NCBI GenBank assembly: GCA_017650795.1
Contig: JAGCEE010000127.1
Location: 1 to 26,745, forward strand
Length of the DNA stretch: 26,745 nt
From: Clostridia bacterium
Lineage (GTDB): Bacteria > Bacillota > Clostridia > Christensenellales > UBA1242
Direction of reading: 5' to 3'
Below the pieces are notes generated by a model that saw only the letters and a list, made by a program, of their open reading frames with translations, was not told where the DNA came from and ran no database searches. Position 1 is the first letter of the stretch; each line of letters opens with the position of its first letter. Positions 18,112 to 24,895 of the stretch are shown here, piece after piece. The position numbers and the translations under genes are program-made.

Positions 18112-18815
18112 TCGTTCACCTCCAACTTAGAGCAAGTATTAAAATTATTTATTGCAGGTAAAACTGTTTCGGGTTTTCCGTGTAGCTTTATTTCTCCATC
18201 AGAGATTAAAATTATTTCGTCTGCCATTTTAAATAACTTTTCTTGGTGACTAATTATAATGTTCATATTATTTGTGGTTAAAGATTTATTAAAAATATTA
18301 ACAAGCCCATTAAAACTCCAAATATCAATTCCAGCTTCAGGCTCATCAAAAACATTAACTGTTGCATTTCTTGCCAAAACAGATGCAATTTCTATTCTTT
18401 TTAATTCTCCGCCCGATAATGTGTTGTCCAAATCTCTTTTTTCATAATCTCTGGCGCAAAGCCCAACCTTAGATAAATACTCGCAAGCATTTTTTGTTTG
18501 AATGTTGGATTTTGTTGCATATTCTAGTATTTTTTTTGCATTTAAACCCTTAAACTTTACCGGCTGCTGCATTGCATAGGCTATGCCAAGATTTGCCCTT
18601 GCGGTTATGTCCAAATTAGTTATATCTTTGCCGTCAAAAAATATCCTGCCCGAAGTGGCAGGGAGTATGCCCATAATTATTTTTGCTAATGTGGATTTGC
18701 CACAGCCATTGGCTCCGGTTATTACATAATTTTTACCCAACTCAAAGTCAAAAGTAATGTCTTTTAAAATTTCTTTGCCGTCAACCTTGTATGATATATT
18801 TTTTAGCGATAGCAT
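18108..18815 (-). CDS. sufC: SufC, ABC-type ATPase of Fe-S cluster assembly, 235 aa
   Basis: This cytoplasmic ATPase drives conformational change of the SufB/D scaffold. Numbered from the chosen start, it has Walker A GANGCGKST at 34-42, Q-loop QQ at 83-84, signature LSGGE at 133-137, Walker B VNVFDE at 153-158 running into the SufC-specific PEAGID, and the switch His190 in ISHQ. Length is normal for SufC. The frame is open upstream to 18857, but the ATG at 18813-18815 is preferred: AAAGGAA lies five to six bases upstream, and the family usually starts just before LKNISYKV. It ends in TGA overlapping the sufB ATG. The pair form a minimal operon of the type found in strict anaerobes. Confidence 0.92.
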   Translation of the reverse strand: MLSLKNISYKVDGKEILKDITFDFELGKNYVITGANGCGKSTLAKIIMGILPATSGRIFFDGKDITNLDITARANLGIAYAMQQPVKFKGLNAKKILEYATKSNIQTKNACEYLSKVGLCARDYEKRDLDNTLSGGELKRIEIASVLARNATVNVFDEPEAGIDIWSFNGLVNIFNKSLTTNNMNIIISHQEKLFKMADEIILISDGEIKLHGKPETVLPAINNFNTCSKLEVNE

Positions 18816-18841
18816 AAATGTTCCTTTTTTTGTATACCCAA

Positions 18842-18870
18842 ATACTACCACAAGCATACAAAAAAGTAAA
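18842..18870 (-). promoter_or_regulatory. Possible promoter of sufCB
   Basis: On the minus strand, TTTACT (18865-18870) and TAGTAT (18842-18847) are separated by 17 bases, with the start about 20 bases before the sufC ATG. Both hexamers are imperfect, so this is tentative. Confidence 0.35.
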
Positions 18871-18950
18871 GTTGATTAAAACTCTTTTACCAGATAGATA
18901 AAATAAAAATATAAAATCTACGGATAATAGGAGTTTTTTATTTTTGTTTA

Positions 18951-18959
18951 TGATATAAT
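18951..18959 (+). promoter_or_regulatory. Extended -10 promoter for the HTH/zinc-ribbon gene
   Basis: TGATATAAT combines a TGn extension with a perfect TATAAT (18954-18959). No good -35 is present, which is usual for extended -10 promoters. AAAGGAGG follows before the ATG at 18981. Confidence 0.6.
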
Positions 18960-18980
18960 ACTAGCAAAAAGGAGGTTAAA

Positions 18981-19586
18981 ATGGATTTAAAAATAACGGG
19001 AAAATTCATAAAAGATTTAAGAAAAGAAAAAGGCTTAACACAAGTAGAACTTGCAACTAAACTAAATGTAAGCGAAAAGACAATTTCAAAATGGGAGTGC
19101 GGTGGTGGATTTCCGGACACGTCGCTAATTTTGCCACTTTGCGAGTGCCTTGGAATTAGTGCCAACGAGTTGCTTTCTGGTAAAAAACTACAAGGCGATG
19201 ATTATAAAAAGGAAGCAGAAAATAATATTATAAGCCTAAAAGCAAAGGATGAACATAACACAAAACTACTTTTAACAATCGAATGGGTGCTTGGCTATTT
19301 GTCGCTAATATGTTTATTAACATTTGTTTATGTGCCTCCATTCTTAAACATTGCCGAGTGGGTTAAAGTGTTGTTGGCTATTTTTGGTTTTGTTCAATTT
19401 ATATTTGGCGTTCATTTTTGTTTGATGATAGAAAAAGATGCTGGTTATTATGAGTGTCCACATTGTGGCCATAAACATATTCCAAAATATGGTCAGATGC
19501 TTTGGTCTATGCACATGGGCAGAACAAGATATATTAAATGCCCACATTGTGGCAAAAGGGGTTGGAATAAAAAAGTAATAAAATAG
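18981..19586 (+). CDS. XRE-family HTH protein with two membrane helices and a zinc ribbon, 201 aa
   Basis: Residues about 8-62 are a Cro/C1-type helix-turn-helix (FIKDLRKEKGLTQ, LNVSEKTISKWE, then CECLGISANELL). Two membrane helices follow at about 95-117 and 127-149. The C-terminus (157-195) is a zinc ribbon with CPHC at 159-162 and 187-190, separated by a basic segment containing HMGRTRYIK. This three-part layout recurs in Clostridia and is annotated simply as an HTH protein. The regulator would be held at the membrane with DNA-binding and zinc domains both facing the cytoplasm, as expected for an even number of helices. GGAGG (18971-18975) sets the start. The target and signal are unknown. 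It is divergent from sufC, but nothing in the sequence links it to Fe-S control. Confidence 0.85.
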   Translation: MDLKITGKFIKDLRKEKGLTQVELATKLNVSEKTISKWECGGGFPDTSLILPLCECLGISANELLSGKKLQGDDYKKEAENNIISLKAKDEHNTKLLLTIEWVLGYLSLICLLTFVYVPPFLNIAEWVKVLLAIFGFVQFIFGVHFCLMIEKDAGYYECPHCGHKHIPKYGQMLWSMHMGRTRYIKCPHCGKRGWNKKVIK

Positions 19587-19611
19587 AGTGTTTTTTAAAA
19601 GATTTTTATTA

Positions 19612-19640
19612 TTGACTTAATAGTGGCAATGTGATAAGCT
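19612..19640 (+). promoter_or_regulatory. Probable promoter for the CYTH gene
   Basis: TTGACT (19612-19617) and TAAGCT (19635-19640) have 17-base spacing, and TG-A precedes the -10, giving an extended -10. It is located just before GGAG at 19647-19650. Confidence 0.45.
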
Positions 19641-19656
19641 TTTTACGGAGAATAAA

Positions 19657-20241
19657 ATGAAAGAAGAAATAGAGGCAAGACTTTTAGAGGTTGATGTAAA
19701 TGATTTTATATCAAAGTTGCAAACAAACAATGCAAAGTTTAATGGCGACTTTTTGCAATTAAGATATTGCTACGACTTTAAACCCATAAAAGAAAACAGT
19801 TGGATAAGACTAAGAACAAATGGAAAAACCACAACCTTAACAATAAAAGAAATTGTGTCAAAAAAAATAGATGGCACAAAAGAGTGCGAAATAGAAGTTT
19901 CGGATTTTGCTACAACTGACGAACTATTAAACAAACTTGGCTACACTGCAAGGTCAAAGCAGGAGAATAGGAGAATACAATATATTTTAGATGGTGTAGA
20001 GATTGATATAGATATGTGGCCACAAATTCCAACATATGTGGAGTTTGAGGCAAATAGCGAAAAGGCAATAAAAGATGTTTGCAAAAAGCTTGGCATAAAC
20101 TATAATAGCCTTGTCACATTGGATGTGACTTCTATTTATGAAAAATATGGAATAGATATTTCTAAGATAAATATTTTAGAATTGGAAGAAAATAGAAAGC
20201 CAAAACAAAATCAATCAAATAAAACAATTAAAACAAATTAA
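19657..20241 (+). CDS. CYTH-domain protein (CyaB / class IV adenylate cyclase-like), 194 aa
   Basis: Members of this family bind triphosphate groups in a beta tunnel and act as adenylate cyclases, thiamine triphosphatases or inorganic triphosphatases. The diagnostic N-terminal E-x-E-x-R/K motif is at residues 4-8 (EIEAR). Further tunnel-lining residues are seen in SWIRLRT (45-51), TLTIKE (56-61), ECEIEV (74-79) and EIDIDMWP (about 115-122). The order and length match the CyaB type, which begins with the acidic strand directly. The last about 25 residues are a Lys/Asn tail outside the domain. The ATG follows GGAG (19647-19650). It lies 70 bases after the HTH gene with its own probable promoter, and a terminator follows. 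The substrate cannot be decided from sequence. A tripolyphosphatase or cyclase role is equally possible. Confidence 0.85.
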   Translation: MKEEIEARLLEVDVNDFISKLQTNNAKFNGDFLQLRYCYDFKPIKENSWIRLRTNGKTTTLTIKEIVSKKIDGTKECEIEVSDFATTDELLNKLGYTARSKQENRRIQYILDGVEIDIDMWPQIPTYVEFEANSEKAIKDVCKKLGINYNSLVTLDVTSIYEKYGIDISKINILELEENRKPKQNQSNKTIKTN

Positions 20242-20263
20242 ATAAAAAAATACAAAAAACATT

Positions 20264-20312
20264 AAAAAACTTGAAAATAATTGGCAAAAACCTTTATTTT
20301 CAGGTTTTTTTT
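20264..20312. terminator. Terminator between CYTH and Nudix genes, probably bidirectional
   Basis: AAAAAACTTGAAAATAA (20264-20280) pairs with 20294-20310 with a single G-T wobble around a 13-base loop, ending in T8. A-runs on the left would also give a U-tract to the leftward Nudix transcript, which ends at 20359. Confidence 0.8.
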
Positions 20313-20358
20313 GTAAAAAATATTATTATTTCTTTATTTTTTTTATTTACATAAAACA

Positions 20359-20841
20359 TTAAACTTCTTGATTATTTACAGTTATAGAATGAATAATTTT
20401 GTCGCCATCTTGGTCAACAAGTTTGTAGATAATGTTTGGCAGGCAATATTCATTTTTAACATCTTTTTTGTCAAACCAATGGTAGCAGGTTTTTGGATTG
20501 TCTAACGCCTTAAAATCTTGCATGTTTAAAATTCTCTCATCATCACTTAATTCTTGTTTGTAAACTGTTAATATTTCGTGATAATCCACATTTGCAAAAT
20601 TAAAAAAGTTTTCGCAATATGCAATAAGCTTTGGACATTTAAGCTCTATTCCAAGTTCTTCTTGCATCTCTCTAATTATTGCCGATTTTGAATCTTCACC
20701 AAATTTTACTCTGCCACCAGGCATATTCCAAAAATCCACATTTGCCTTATGTAATAAAACTTTGCCCTTGTATGTTAAAATAACTGCCGCTCGGTAATTG
20801 AGTTTATAGCCGTCATCAATTAAACTAATATCTTTTGCCAT
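20359..20841 (-). CDS. Nudix hydrolase, 160 aa
   Basis: This is a pyrophosphohydrolase acting on nucleoside diphosphate-X substrates in the cytoplasm. The full Nudix box is present at residues 43-65: G43, five residues, E49, seven residues, then REMQEELGI at 57-65, with the usual WNMPGG just before it. The exact substrate (oxidised nucleotide, NDP-sugar, capped or signalling nucleotide) cannot be told. The frame is open to 20940, but those 33 extra residues are Tyr/Ile-rich and come from AT-rich non-coding DNA. The ATG at 20839-20841 is preferred, with AGGAAAA (20844-20850) in front and the domain starting soon after. It is a single gene between two rightward units. Confidence 0.9.
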   Translation of the reverse strand: MAKDISLIDDGYKLNYRAAVILTYKGKVLLHKANVDFWNMPGGRVKFGEDSKSAIIREMQEELGIELKCPKLIAYCENFFNFANVDYHEILTVYKQELSDDERILNMQDFKALDNPKTCYHWFDKKDVKNEYCLPNIIYKLVDQDGDKIIHSITVNNQEV

Positions 20842-21158
20842 AATTTTCCTCACTATAGTATAAGTTATATATTTATATACATAATAACATATATACAAGG
20901 TAATTAAAAACATTTTTATATGTTTATTACAATTCGCCATTATTTAATACAACCACAATTATTTATTATTCATTATTCGTTTTTATATATTTACAATATA
21001 TATACAATAAAAAAAACTTAAAAAACGTATATTTTTGTTTGACAACACAAAAACTAAATATGTATACTTTATTTGAAGATTGGATTAGTTTCTTTTGATT
21101 TAAAGGAAATGGGGGTTCAGTTTTCATAAAATTAAAAACAAAAAAAAGGGGTAAATAT
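20842..21158. promoter_or_regulatory. Divergent intergenic region with the first promoter of the secreted-protein cluster
   Basis: On the plus strand, TTGACA (21039-21044) and TATACT (21063-21068) are separated by 18 bases. The words TATTTTTGTTTGACAA and CAAAAA around the -35 recur in the two later promoters near 23199 and 24792. A leader of about 85 bases follows, with a possible small hairpin near 21091-21111, then AAAGGGG at 21145-21151 before the ATG. On the minus strand, TATACT at about 20855-20860 is a weak candidate promoter for the Nudix gene. The rest is AT-only sequence with no gene. Confidence 0.65.
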
Positions 21159-21773
21159 ATGAAAAAGAAAGGAAAAATTATTACAACCATAGCATCGCTT
21201 TGCCTTGCAGTGGCATTGCTTGCTTTTGGCGTTTATGCGGCAACAACAGCAACATTTAACATTTCATCTAGTGTCACCTACACATGTACAGATGTTTTTA
21301 TTGATGTAAAAGTAGAATATTTCTTGGTTGCAAGTTCTGAAACAACACTTTCATCAGCATCTAGCACTTATAATGGCGTCACCTACACGGGCACTGGCAC
21401 ATCAAAAGTTGCTCTTGATGGTGTAAAAACATCAGCAGATACAACAGTGGCTTTTGCGCCAACTGCGCAATCGGCGGCATTTACATCAACACTCAAATGT
21501 GCAGCAATAAAAATCACATTAACAAATCAAAACTCTAATACAGATGCAAAAATGAAGATTTCAGCACTTCCAACCGCAGTTGCCAACACAACATTCTCAC
21601 TTAAAGTTGCGGGTTCAGATTATTCAACTGCAAACACTTATATCACAATAAACAAAAATGGCACACCATTAGTAATTGAATATAGAAGAAATCTTACCGA
21701 TACTTCTGCAAGCGTGTCTGGTGCAGATTCTTGGGTTGCAACAATAACCCTAGAAAATGGTGCAGCAGCATAA
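21159..21773 (+). CDS. SipW-type secreted protein, subfamily B, copy 1, 204 aa
   Basis: First of seven tandem secreted proteins. The signal peptide runs over residues 1-27 (basic KKK-G-K, then IASLCLA, ending GVYA). The mature part opens with ATTATFNISSSVTY. Subfamily B marks are DVFIDVKVEYF at 45-55, a YTGTG turn at 76-80, DYSTANT at 154-160, IEYRRNLT at 173-180 and a late Trp192 in a W-x-A-x-I strand. Two Cys (43, 114) remain after cleavage and might form a disulfide. The composition (Thr, Ser, Ala, Asn, strand-forming) suggests a beta-sandwich subunit of an extracellular polymer, as known for TasA-type SipW substrates. The exact role here is inferred. It starts a three-gene unit with the A gene 33 bases downstream, and it is the most diverged B copy. 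Confidence 0.8.
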   Translation: MKKKGKIITTIASLCLAVALLAFGVYAATTATFNISSSVTYTCTDVFIDVKVEYFLVASSETTLSSASSTYNGVTYTGTGTSKVALDGVKTSADTTVAFAPTAQSAAFTSTLKCAAIKITLTNQNSNTDAKMKISALPTAVANTTFSLKVAGSDYSTANTYITINKNGTPLVIEYRRNLTDTSASVSGADSWVATITLENGAAA

Positions 21774-21806
21774 TTAAGCATAGTTTAATAAATAAAGGAG
21801 TTAATC

Positions 21807-22382
21807 ATGAAAAAACGATTTAAACTAATTACAACAATAGCAGCAATATCACTTGCACTTGCAATAATGGTGTTTGGTGTTTATGCGGCATCTAGCACAA
21901 CATTCACCATAACGTCAACTGCTTCATTTACACCAGGGGATATGTTTGTCACTTGTGATGTTTATTTGTATTATGGAACAGCAACAAACACTTCAAACAC
22001 AGCAACTCAGGCAACTGGTGCTCATTCACAATATGTTTCATACACGGGCTCTGGCACTTCAAAGGCTCCAAAAACTGACACGGCACAAACAATTACGGCA
22101 ACTCCAACGGCAAATCCATTGTCATCAACAAACAAGGTTTTAAGATTTGTTATTACAATAAGAAATGATGGTCCTTTTGCGTTGGCCATTGGCGCCGCAA
22201 CCGAAACGGCAACAACTTCTACAAACATGACATTGTCTTCATCAACTAACGATTATAATTCAAGCACAGGTCTTACTGCTGGTAGCACCTATACATACAC
22301 TAGATATGCCACAATAACCGACCTAAGAAAAAACGCATCTGTTGCATTTAGCGCAGCAATAGCAATTTCTAAAAAGGCTTAA
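21807..22382 (+). CDS. SipW-type secreted protein, subfamily A, copy 1, 191 aa
   Basis: The signal peptide covers residues 1-27 (KKRFK, IAAISLALAIM, ending GVYA). Subfamily A marks, shared with the proteins at 23297 and 24896, are FTP-x-DMF at 41-47, a single C50, YTGSGTSKAPK at 79-89, FVITIRNDGPF at 114-124, STGLTAGSTYTYTRYAT near 153-169 and a C-terminal KKA. The RNDGPF strand-turn resembles the conserved inner strands of TasA/camelysin-like beta-sandwiches. Subfamily A lacks the STANT and YQRTL blocks of subfamily B. AAAGGAG (21794-21800) is well placed. It sits between two B genes with short gaps (33 and 30 bases), so all three should be made from one mRNA. Confidence 0.8.
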   Translation: MKKRFKLITTIAAISLALAIMVFGVYAASSTTFTITSTASFTPGDMFVTCDVYLYYGTATNTSNTATQATGAHSQYVSYTGSGTSKAPKTDTAQTITATPTANPLSSTNKVLRFVITIRNDGPFALAIGAATETATTSTNMTLSSSTNDYNSSTGLTAGSTYTYTRYATITDLRKNASVAFSAAIAISKKA

Positions 22383-22397
22383 TAATTGGTAGTTTTT

Positions 22398-22405
22398 AAA
22401 AGGAG
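22398..22405 (+). promoter_or_regulatory. Ribosome site that fixes the start of the second B gene
   Basis: AAAAGGAG ends seven bases before ATG 22413. The open frame extends upstream to a TTG at 22386, so this site is what decides in favour of the shorter product. Confidence 0.8.
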
Positions 22406-22412
22406 AAACAAA

Positions 22413-23042
22413 ATGAAAAAAAGATTTAAACTTATAACCACCATCGCATCGCTTTGTTTGGCACTAGGCATGGTTGCATTTGGTGTTTATGCTGCCACTT
22501 CATTAACATTAACAGGCACAACGTCCACCGTGTCGTTTACAGCCGAAGATGTTTTTGTGGATATACAGGTTGAGTATTTCTGGGGTCCATCTAGTGGCTT
22601 GTTTGAAGGCACCACATATAGAACAGCAAATTACACTGGCACAACATATTCTGGTTCAGGTGCATCTTCTGTTCCAACCGCGGCAACATTTAGTCCTACA
22701 CTATCAGCGCAAGCTGTTTCGTATTCAAGTGATAAGCCAAGTGCTGGTATTAGAATTACACTATCTAATGCGTTGGGTTCATCAGATGGCAATAGAGCCG
22801 CATACTTTACAATAAAAACACTTCCAGTTGCGGTCACTGGCACCACAATCACAACATTTACTGTTGGTGGTGAGGCGTACTCAACTGCAAATACAGCCAA
22901 AACGCTTGCAGTTGGCGGTACTGCCGTTGTAATACTATACCAAAGAACATTAACCGACTTTACATCAACACTTGCCTCCACAACAGGTTGGGAATCTGTA
23001 ATAAAAATTGGTAATACCTCAGCTTTGGCAACGGCATCATAA
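22413..23042 (+). CDS. SipW-type secreted protein, subfamily B, copy 2, 209 aa
   Basis: The start is ATG 22413-22415, because AAAAGGAG lies at 22398-22405 and because this gives the family signal peptide MKKRFKLITT with the cut after residue 27. The in-frame TTG at 22386 would add nine residues and has no ribosome site. Subfamily B marks are EDVFVDIQVEYFWGP at 45-59, AYSTANT at 155-161, YQRTLTDF at 176-183 and Trp193. There is no Cys in the mature part, unlike the later B copies. It is the last gene of the first unit and is followed by a terminator at 23106. FWGP is shared with the B gene at 23931 and IKTLP with both later B genes, which marks it as their closest relative here. Confidence 0.82.
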   Translation: MKKRFKLITTIASLCLALGMVAFGVYAATSLTLTGTTSTVSFTAEDVFVDIQVEYFWGPSSGLFEGTTYRTANYTGTTYSGSGASSVPTAATFSPTLSAQAVSYSSDKPSAGIRITLSNALGSSDGNRAAYFTIKTLPVAVTGTTITTFTVGGEAYSTANTAKTLAVGGTAVVILYQRTLTDFTSTLASTTGWESVIKIGNTSALATAS

Positions 23043-23105
23043 TTAGTTTTTATAACATGGCACATAATAATTGTGTTCGTGTAAAAAACAAACAAAAATT
23101 ATAAT

Positions 23106-23157
23106 AAAAAAATCATCTATTTTGAGCAAACGTGCTATTATTTAGATGATTTTTTTT
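23106..23157 (+). terminator. Terminator of the first secreted-protein unit
   Basis: A7 plus TCATCTA (23106-23119) pairs with TAGATGA (23143-23149) plus T8. An inner small stem, AGCA (23125-23128) with TGCT (23133-23136), fills the loop. The same TCATCT arm is used by the terminators at 24715 and 26325. Confidence 0.85.
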
Positions 23158-23224
23158 GCGGTTATATAAAAAATATATTACACTATACATATTTTTGTTT
23201 GACAATGCAAAAAATTATATTATA
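23158..23224 (+). repeat. Promoter-bearing spacer repeat, copy 1
   Basis: This 67-base segment differs from the one at 24751-24817 at only two positions by eye. It runs from the end of the terminator U-tract through the -35 to the -10 region. It is non-coding in both copies. Confidence 0.85.
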
Positions 23225-23226
23225 AA
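23199..23226 (+). promoter_or_regulatory. Promoter of the second unit (23297-24641)
   Basis: TTGACA (23199-23204) is followed by TATAAA at 23221-23226 (16-base spacing) or TAAAAT at 23223-23228 (18-base spacing). The flanks TATTTTTGTTTGACAA and CAAAAA match the promoter at 21039. A leader of about 65 bases leads to GAGGGGG before ATG 23297. Confidence 0.75.
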
Positions 23227-23296
23227 ATGTAAGGGTAAAAGTATGAGTTTTAAAACTACGTTTTAAAAATATAAAATATAAAAGAGGGGGAAAGAT

Positions 23297-23896
23297 ATGA
23301 AAAGACGCACAAAAATAATAACAACCATAGCATCAATAACACTTGCACTTGCAATAATGGTGTTTGGTGTATATGCTGCAACAACTGCATCATTCACAAT
23401 CACATCTTCGGTTGCATTTACTCCAACCGATATGTTTATCCATTGTGAACTTAAACTATATTCTGGCGATGGAGAAACCGAGGGTGACACGGCAACGCAG
23501 GTTGGCTCTACTCAATCTTGGGATTCTTACACTGGTACCGGCTCTGCCAAAACGCCAAAGGCATCTGCATCACAATCATTAACCATAAGCCCAGCAAGCA
23601 GTCCATTATCAGCAGAAAATCCAACAGTAAGATATGTTGTCACAATAAGAAATGATGGTCCTTTTACTTTGCTTGTTGCTTTGTCTAATGAGGCTACAAG
23701 TTCAAAAGGCGATTGGGGAGAAAACATAACTTGTACAACTTCAACCAAAAAGGTTGGTGCAAGCAATTATTCCGATGGCACGGGTCTTGTTTCCGATGCA
23801 ACCTACACATACACAAGGTATGCAACCATTGCCGATTTTAGGAAATACGCAAGTGTAGAGCTTCATGTCACTTTTACCGTTTCTAAAAAATCATAA
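23297..23896 (+). CDS. SipW-type secreted protein, subfamily A, copy 2, 199 aa
   Basis: The signal peptide is MKRRTKIITT then IASITLALAI, ending GVYA at residue 27. It is nearly identical at DNA level to that of the gene at 24896. The mature part begins ATTASFTITSSVAFTPTDMF. Subfamily A blocks are SWDSYTGTGSAK at 74-85, VVTIRNDGPF at 114-123, SNYSDGTGL near 156-164, TYTYTRYATIADFRK at 169-183 and KKS at the end. Cys50 and Cys146 are the only mature cysteines. Between the shared blocks the sequence differs strongly from the 24896 copy, although the flanking non-coding DNA does not. It is the first gene of a two-gene unit, with the B partner 34 bases downstream. Confidence 0.82.
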   Translation: MKRRTKIITTIASITLALAIMVFGVYAATTASFTITSSVAFTPTDMFIHCELKLYSGDGETEGDTATQVGSTQSWDSYTGTGSAKTPKASASQSLTISPASSPLSAENPTVRYVVTIRNDGPFTLLVALSNEATSSKGDWGENITCTTSTKKVGASNYSDGTGLVSDATYTYTRYATIADFRKYASVELHVTFTVSKKS

Positions 23897-23930
23897 TAGA
23901 GAGCATTTTTGTTAAAAGGAGAAATACGAT

Positions 23931-24641
23931 ATGAAAAAAAGATATAAACTAATAACCACAATAGCTTCCCTATGTTTGGCGCTTGCAATGGTTGTTTTTG
24001 GTGTTTATGCTGCCACTTCGGTACAAATAACCACAGGTATGTCTGGTGTATATTTTGTGTCAGATGATGTTTTTGTTGATATAAAGGTTGAATATTTCTG
24101 GGGCCCAGAAGATGAAGAAGATTTATTTTACGAAAGTAAAACCGGCTGGGCGTATCAAACTGATTGTTGGTATGGCACAACATATGATGCAGATGATCGC
24201 TATCGACCAACTGCAGCTACTTTTGACTCCGACCTAACAGCGCAGACAGTTGCATACACAAGCGAAAAGCCATGCGCGTGCATTAGAATTACCATGTCTG
24301 TTCAGGAGAATGTATGGGATAGTGCTTATTTTAGCATAAAAACATTGCCTCCAACAACCGGTGGTTCAAGCAAACTTGTAGATTCATCAAATTCGGATGT
24401 TAGTTTAATGGTATATGTAGATGATGACGAGGGTACTAGTTATACAACAGCCAACACTGCAGTAGAAATACCTGGTCCTGAAGAAATCGAGGTGGGATAC
24501 AAAGATTGGGAAACGGTATATCATGAAGTCACAATCATTTACAAAAGAACATTAAGAAATTTTTCCACAACATTTGGTACCGAAACCTGTTGGAATTCGG
24601 TAATAAAACTTGCAACCACAGAAGCGGGTGCAGAGGCATAA
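23931..24641 (+). CDS. SipW-type secreted protein, subfamily B, copy 3, 236 aa
   Basis: The signal peptide MKKRYKLITT with IASLCLALAM ends GVYA at residue 27. Subfamily B marks are DDVFVDIKVEYFWGP at 45-59, IKTLPPTTGGSSKLVDSSNS near 136-155, YTTANT at 171-176, YKRTL at 204-208 and CWNSVIK at 220-226. It is acidic and carries two regions longer than in the earlier B copies: a Trp/Tyr/Asp-rich insertion near 60-92, and an insertion near 181-200. Four mature cysteines (79, 115, 117, 220) suggest disulfides, which is notable in a probable anaerobe. It ends EAGAEA. AAGGAG lies at 23916-23921. It is the second gene of its unit, and its 3' untranslated part recurs after the 25526 gene. Confidence 0.82.
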   Translation: MKKRYKLITTIASLCLALAMVVFGVYAATSVQITTGMSGVYFVSDDVFVDIKVEYFWGPEDEEDLFYESKTGWAYQTDCWYGTTYDADDRYRPTAATFDSDLTAQTVAYTSEKPCACIRITMSVQENVWDSAYFSIKTLPPTTGGSSKLVDSSNSDVSLMVYVDDDEGTSYTTANTAVEIPGPEEIEVGYKDWETVYHEVTIIYKRTLRNFSTTFGTETCWNSVIKLATTEAGAEA

Positions 24642-24748
24642 TAAAAAGAATTATTAAAACAAGGCAAACCCAATATTTTATGCTAGGGTTAAAATTAAAA
24701 CATAGATTAAAATTAAAAAATCATCTAAATAATTTAGATGATTTTTTT
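24642..24748 (+). repeat. 3'-UTR repeat, copy 1 (includes a terminator)
   Basis: From the B-gene stop through the terminator, this segment matches 26252-26359. By eye there are three substitutions and one inserted A before the terminator arm. It contains no gene in either copy. It shows that the duplicated unit includes the 3' untranslated region. Confidence 0.85.
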
Positions 24749-24749
24749 T
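24715..24749 (+). terminator. Terminator of the second secreted-protein unit
   Basis: TCATCTAAA (24721-24729) pairs perfectly with TTTAGATGA (24733-24741) around a TAA loop, flanked by A6 and T9. Confidence 0.9.
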
Positions 24750-24750
24750 T

Positions 24751-24817
24751 GTGGTTATATAAAAAATATATTACACTATACATATTTTTATTTGACAATG
24801 CAAAAAATTATATTATA
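24751..24817 (+). repeat. Promoter-bearing spacer repeat, copy 2
   Basis: It matches 23158-23224 with two differences (C to T near the start, G to A upstream of the -35). It carries the promoter of the third unit. Confidence 0.85.
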
Positions 24818-24819
24818 CA
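24792..24819 (+). promoter_or_regulatory. Promoter of the third unit (24896-26251)
   Basis: TTGACA (24792-24797) is followed by TATACA at 24814-24819 (16 bases) or TACACT at 24816-24821 (18 bases). The flanking sequence is shared with the other two cluster promoters. The leader carries an AAGTTTTAAAAC sequence similar to that of the second unit, then GAGGGG before ATG 24896. Confidence 0.75.
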
Positions 24820-24895
24820 CTATAAAAGTAAAAGTATAAATGTAAGTTTTAAAACATAGTTTTAAAAATATAAAAAATAAAAAGAGGGGAAGAAT

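Noticed and set aside
20842..20940. N-terminal extension of the Nudix protein
   Set aside because: These 33 codons are Tyr/Ile/Thr-rich, lie in AT-rich spacer and precede a good ribosome site and ATG at 20841.
22631..23095. 154-residue open frame on the minus strand across the second B gene
   Set aside because: Antisense shadow of a well-supported secreted-protein gene, with no ribosome site and no recognisable sequence.
24590..24859. Small open frame on the plus strand running through the terminator and promoter repeat
   Set aside because: It overlaps the end of a B gene, a terminator hairpin and a promoter, has no ribosome site, and its composition is that of AT-rich spacer.
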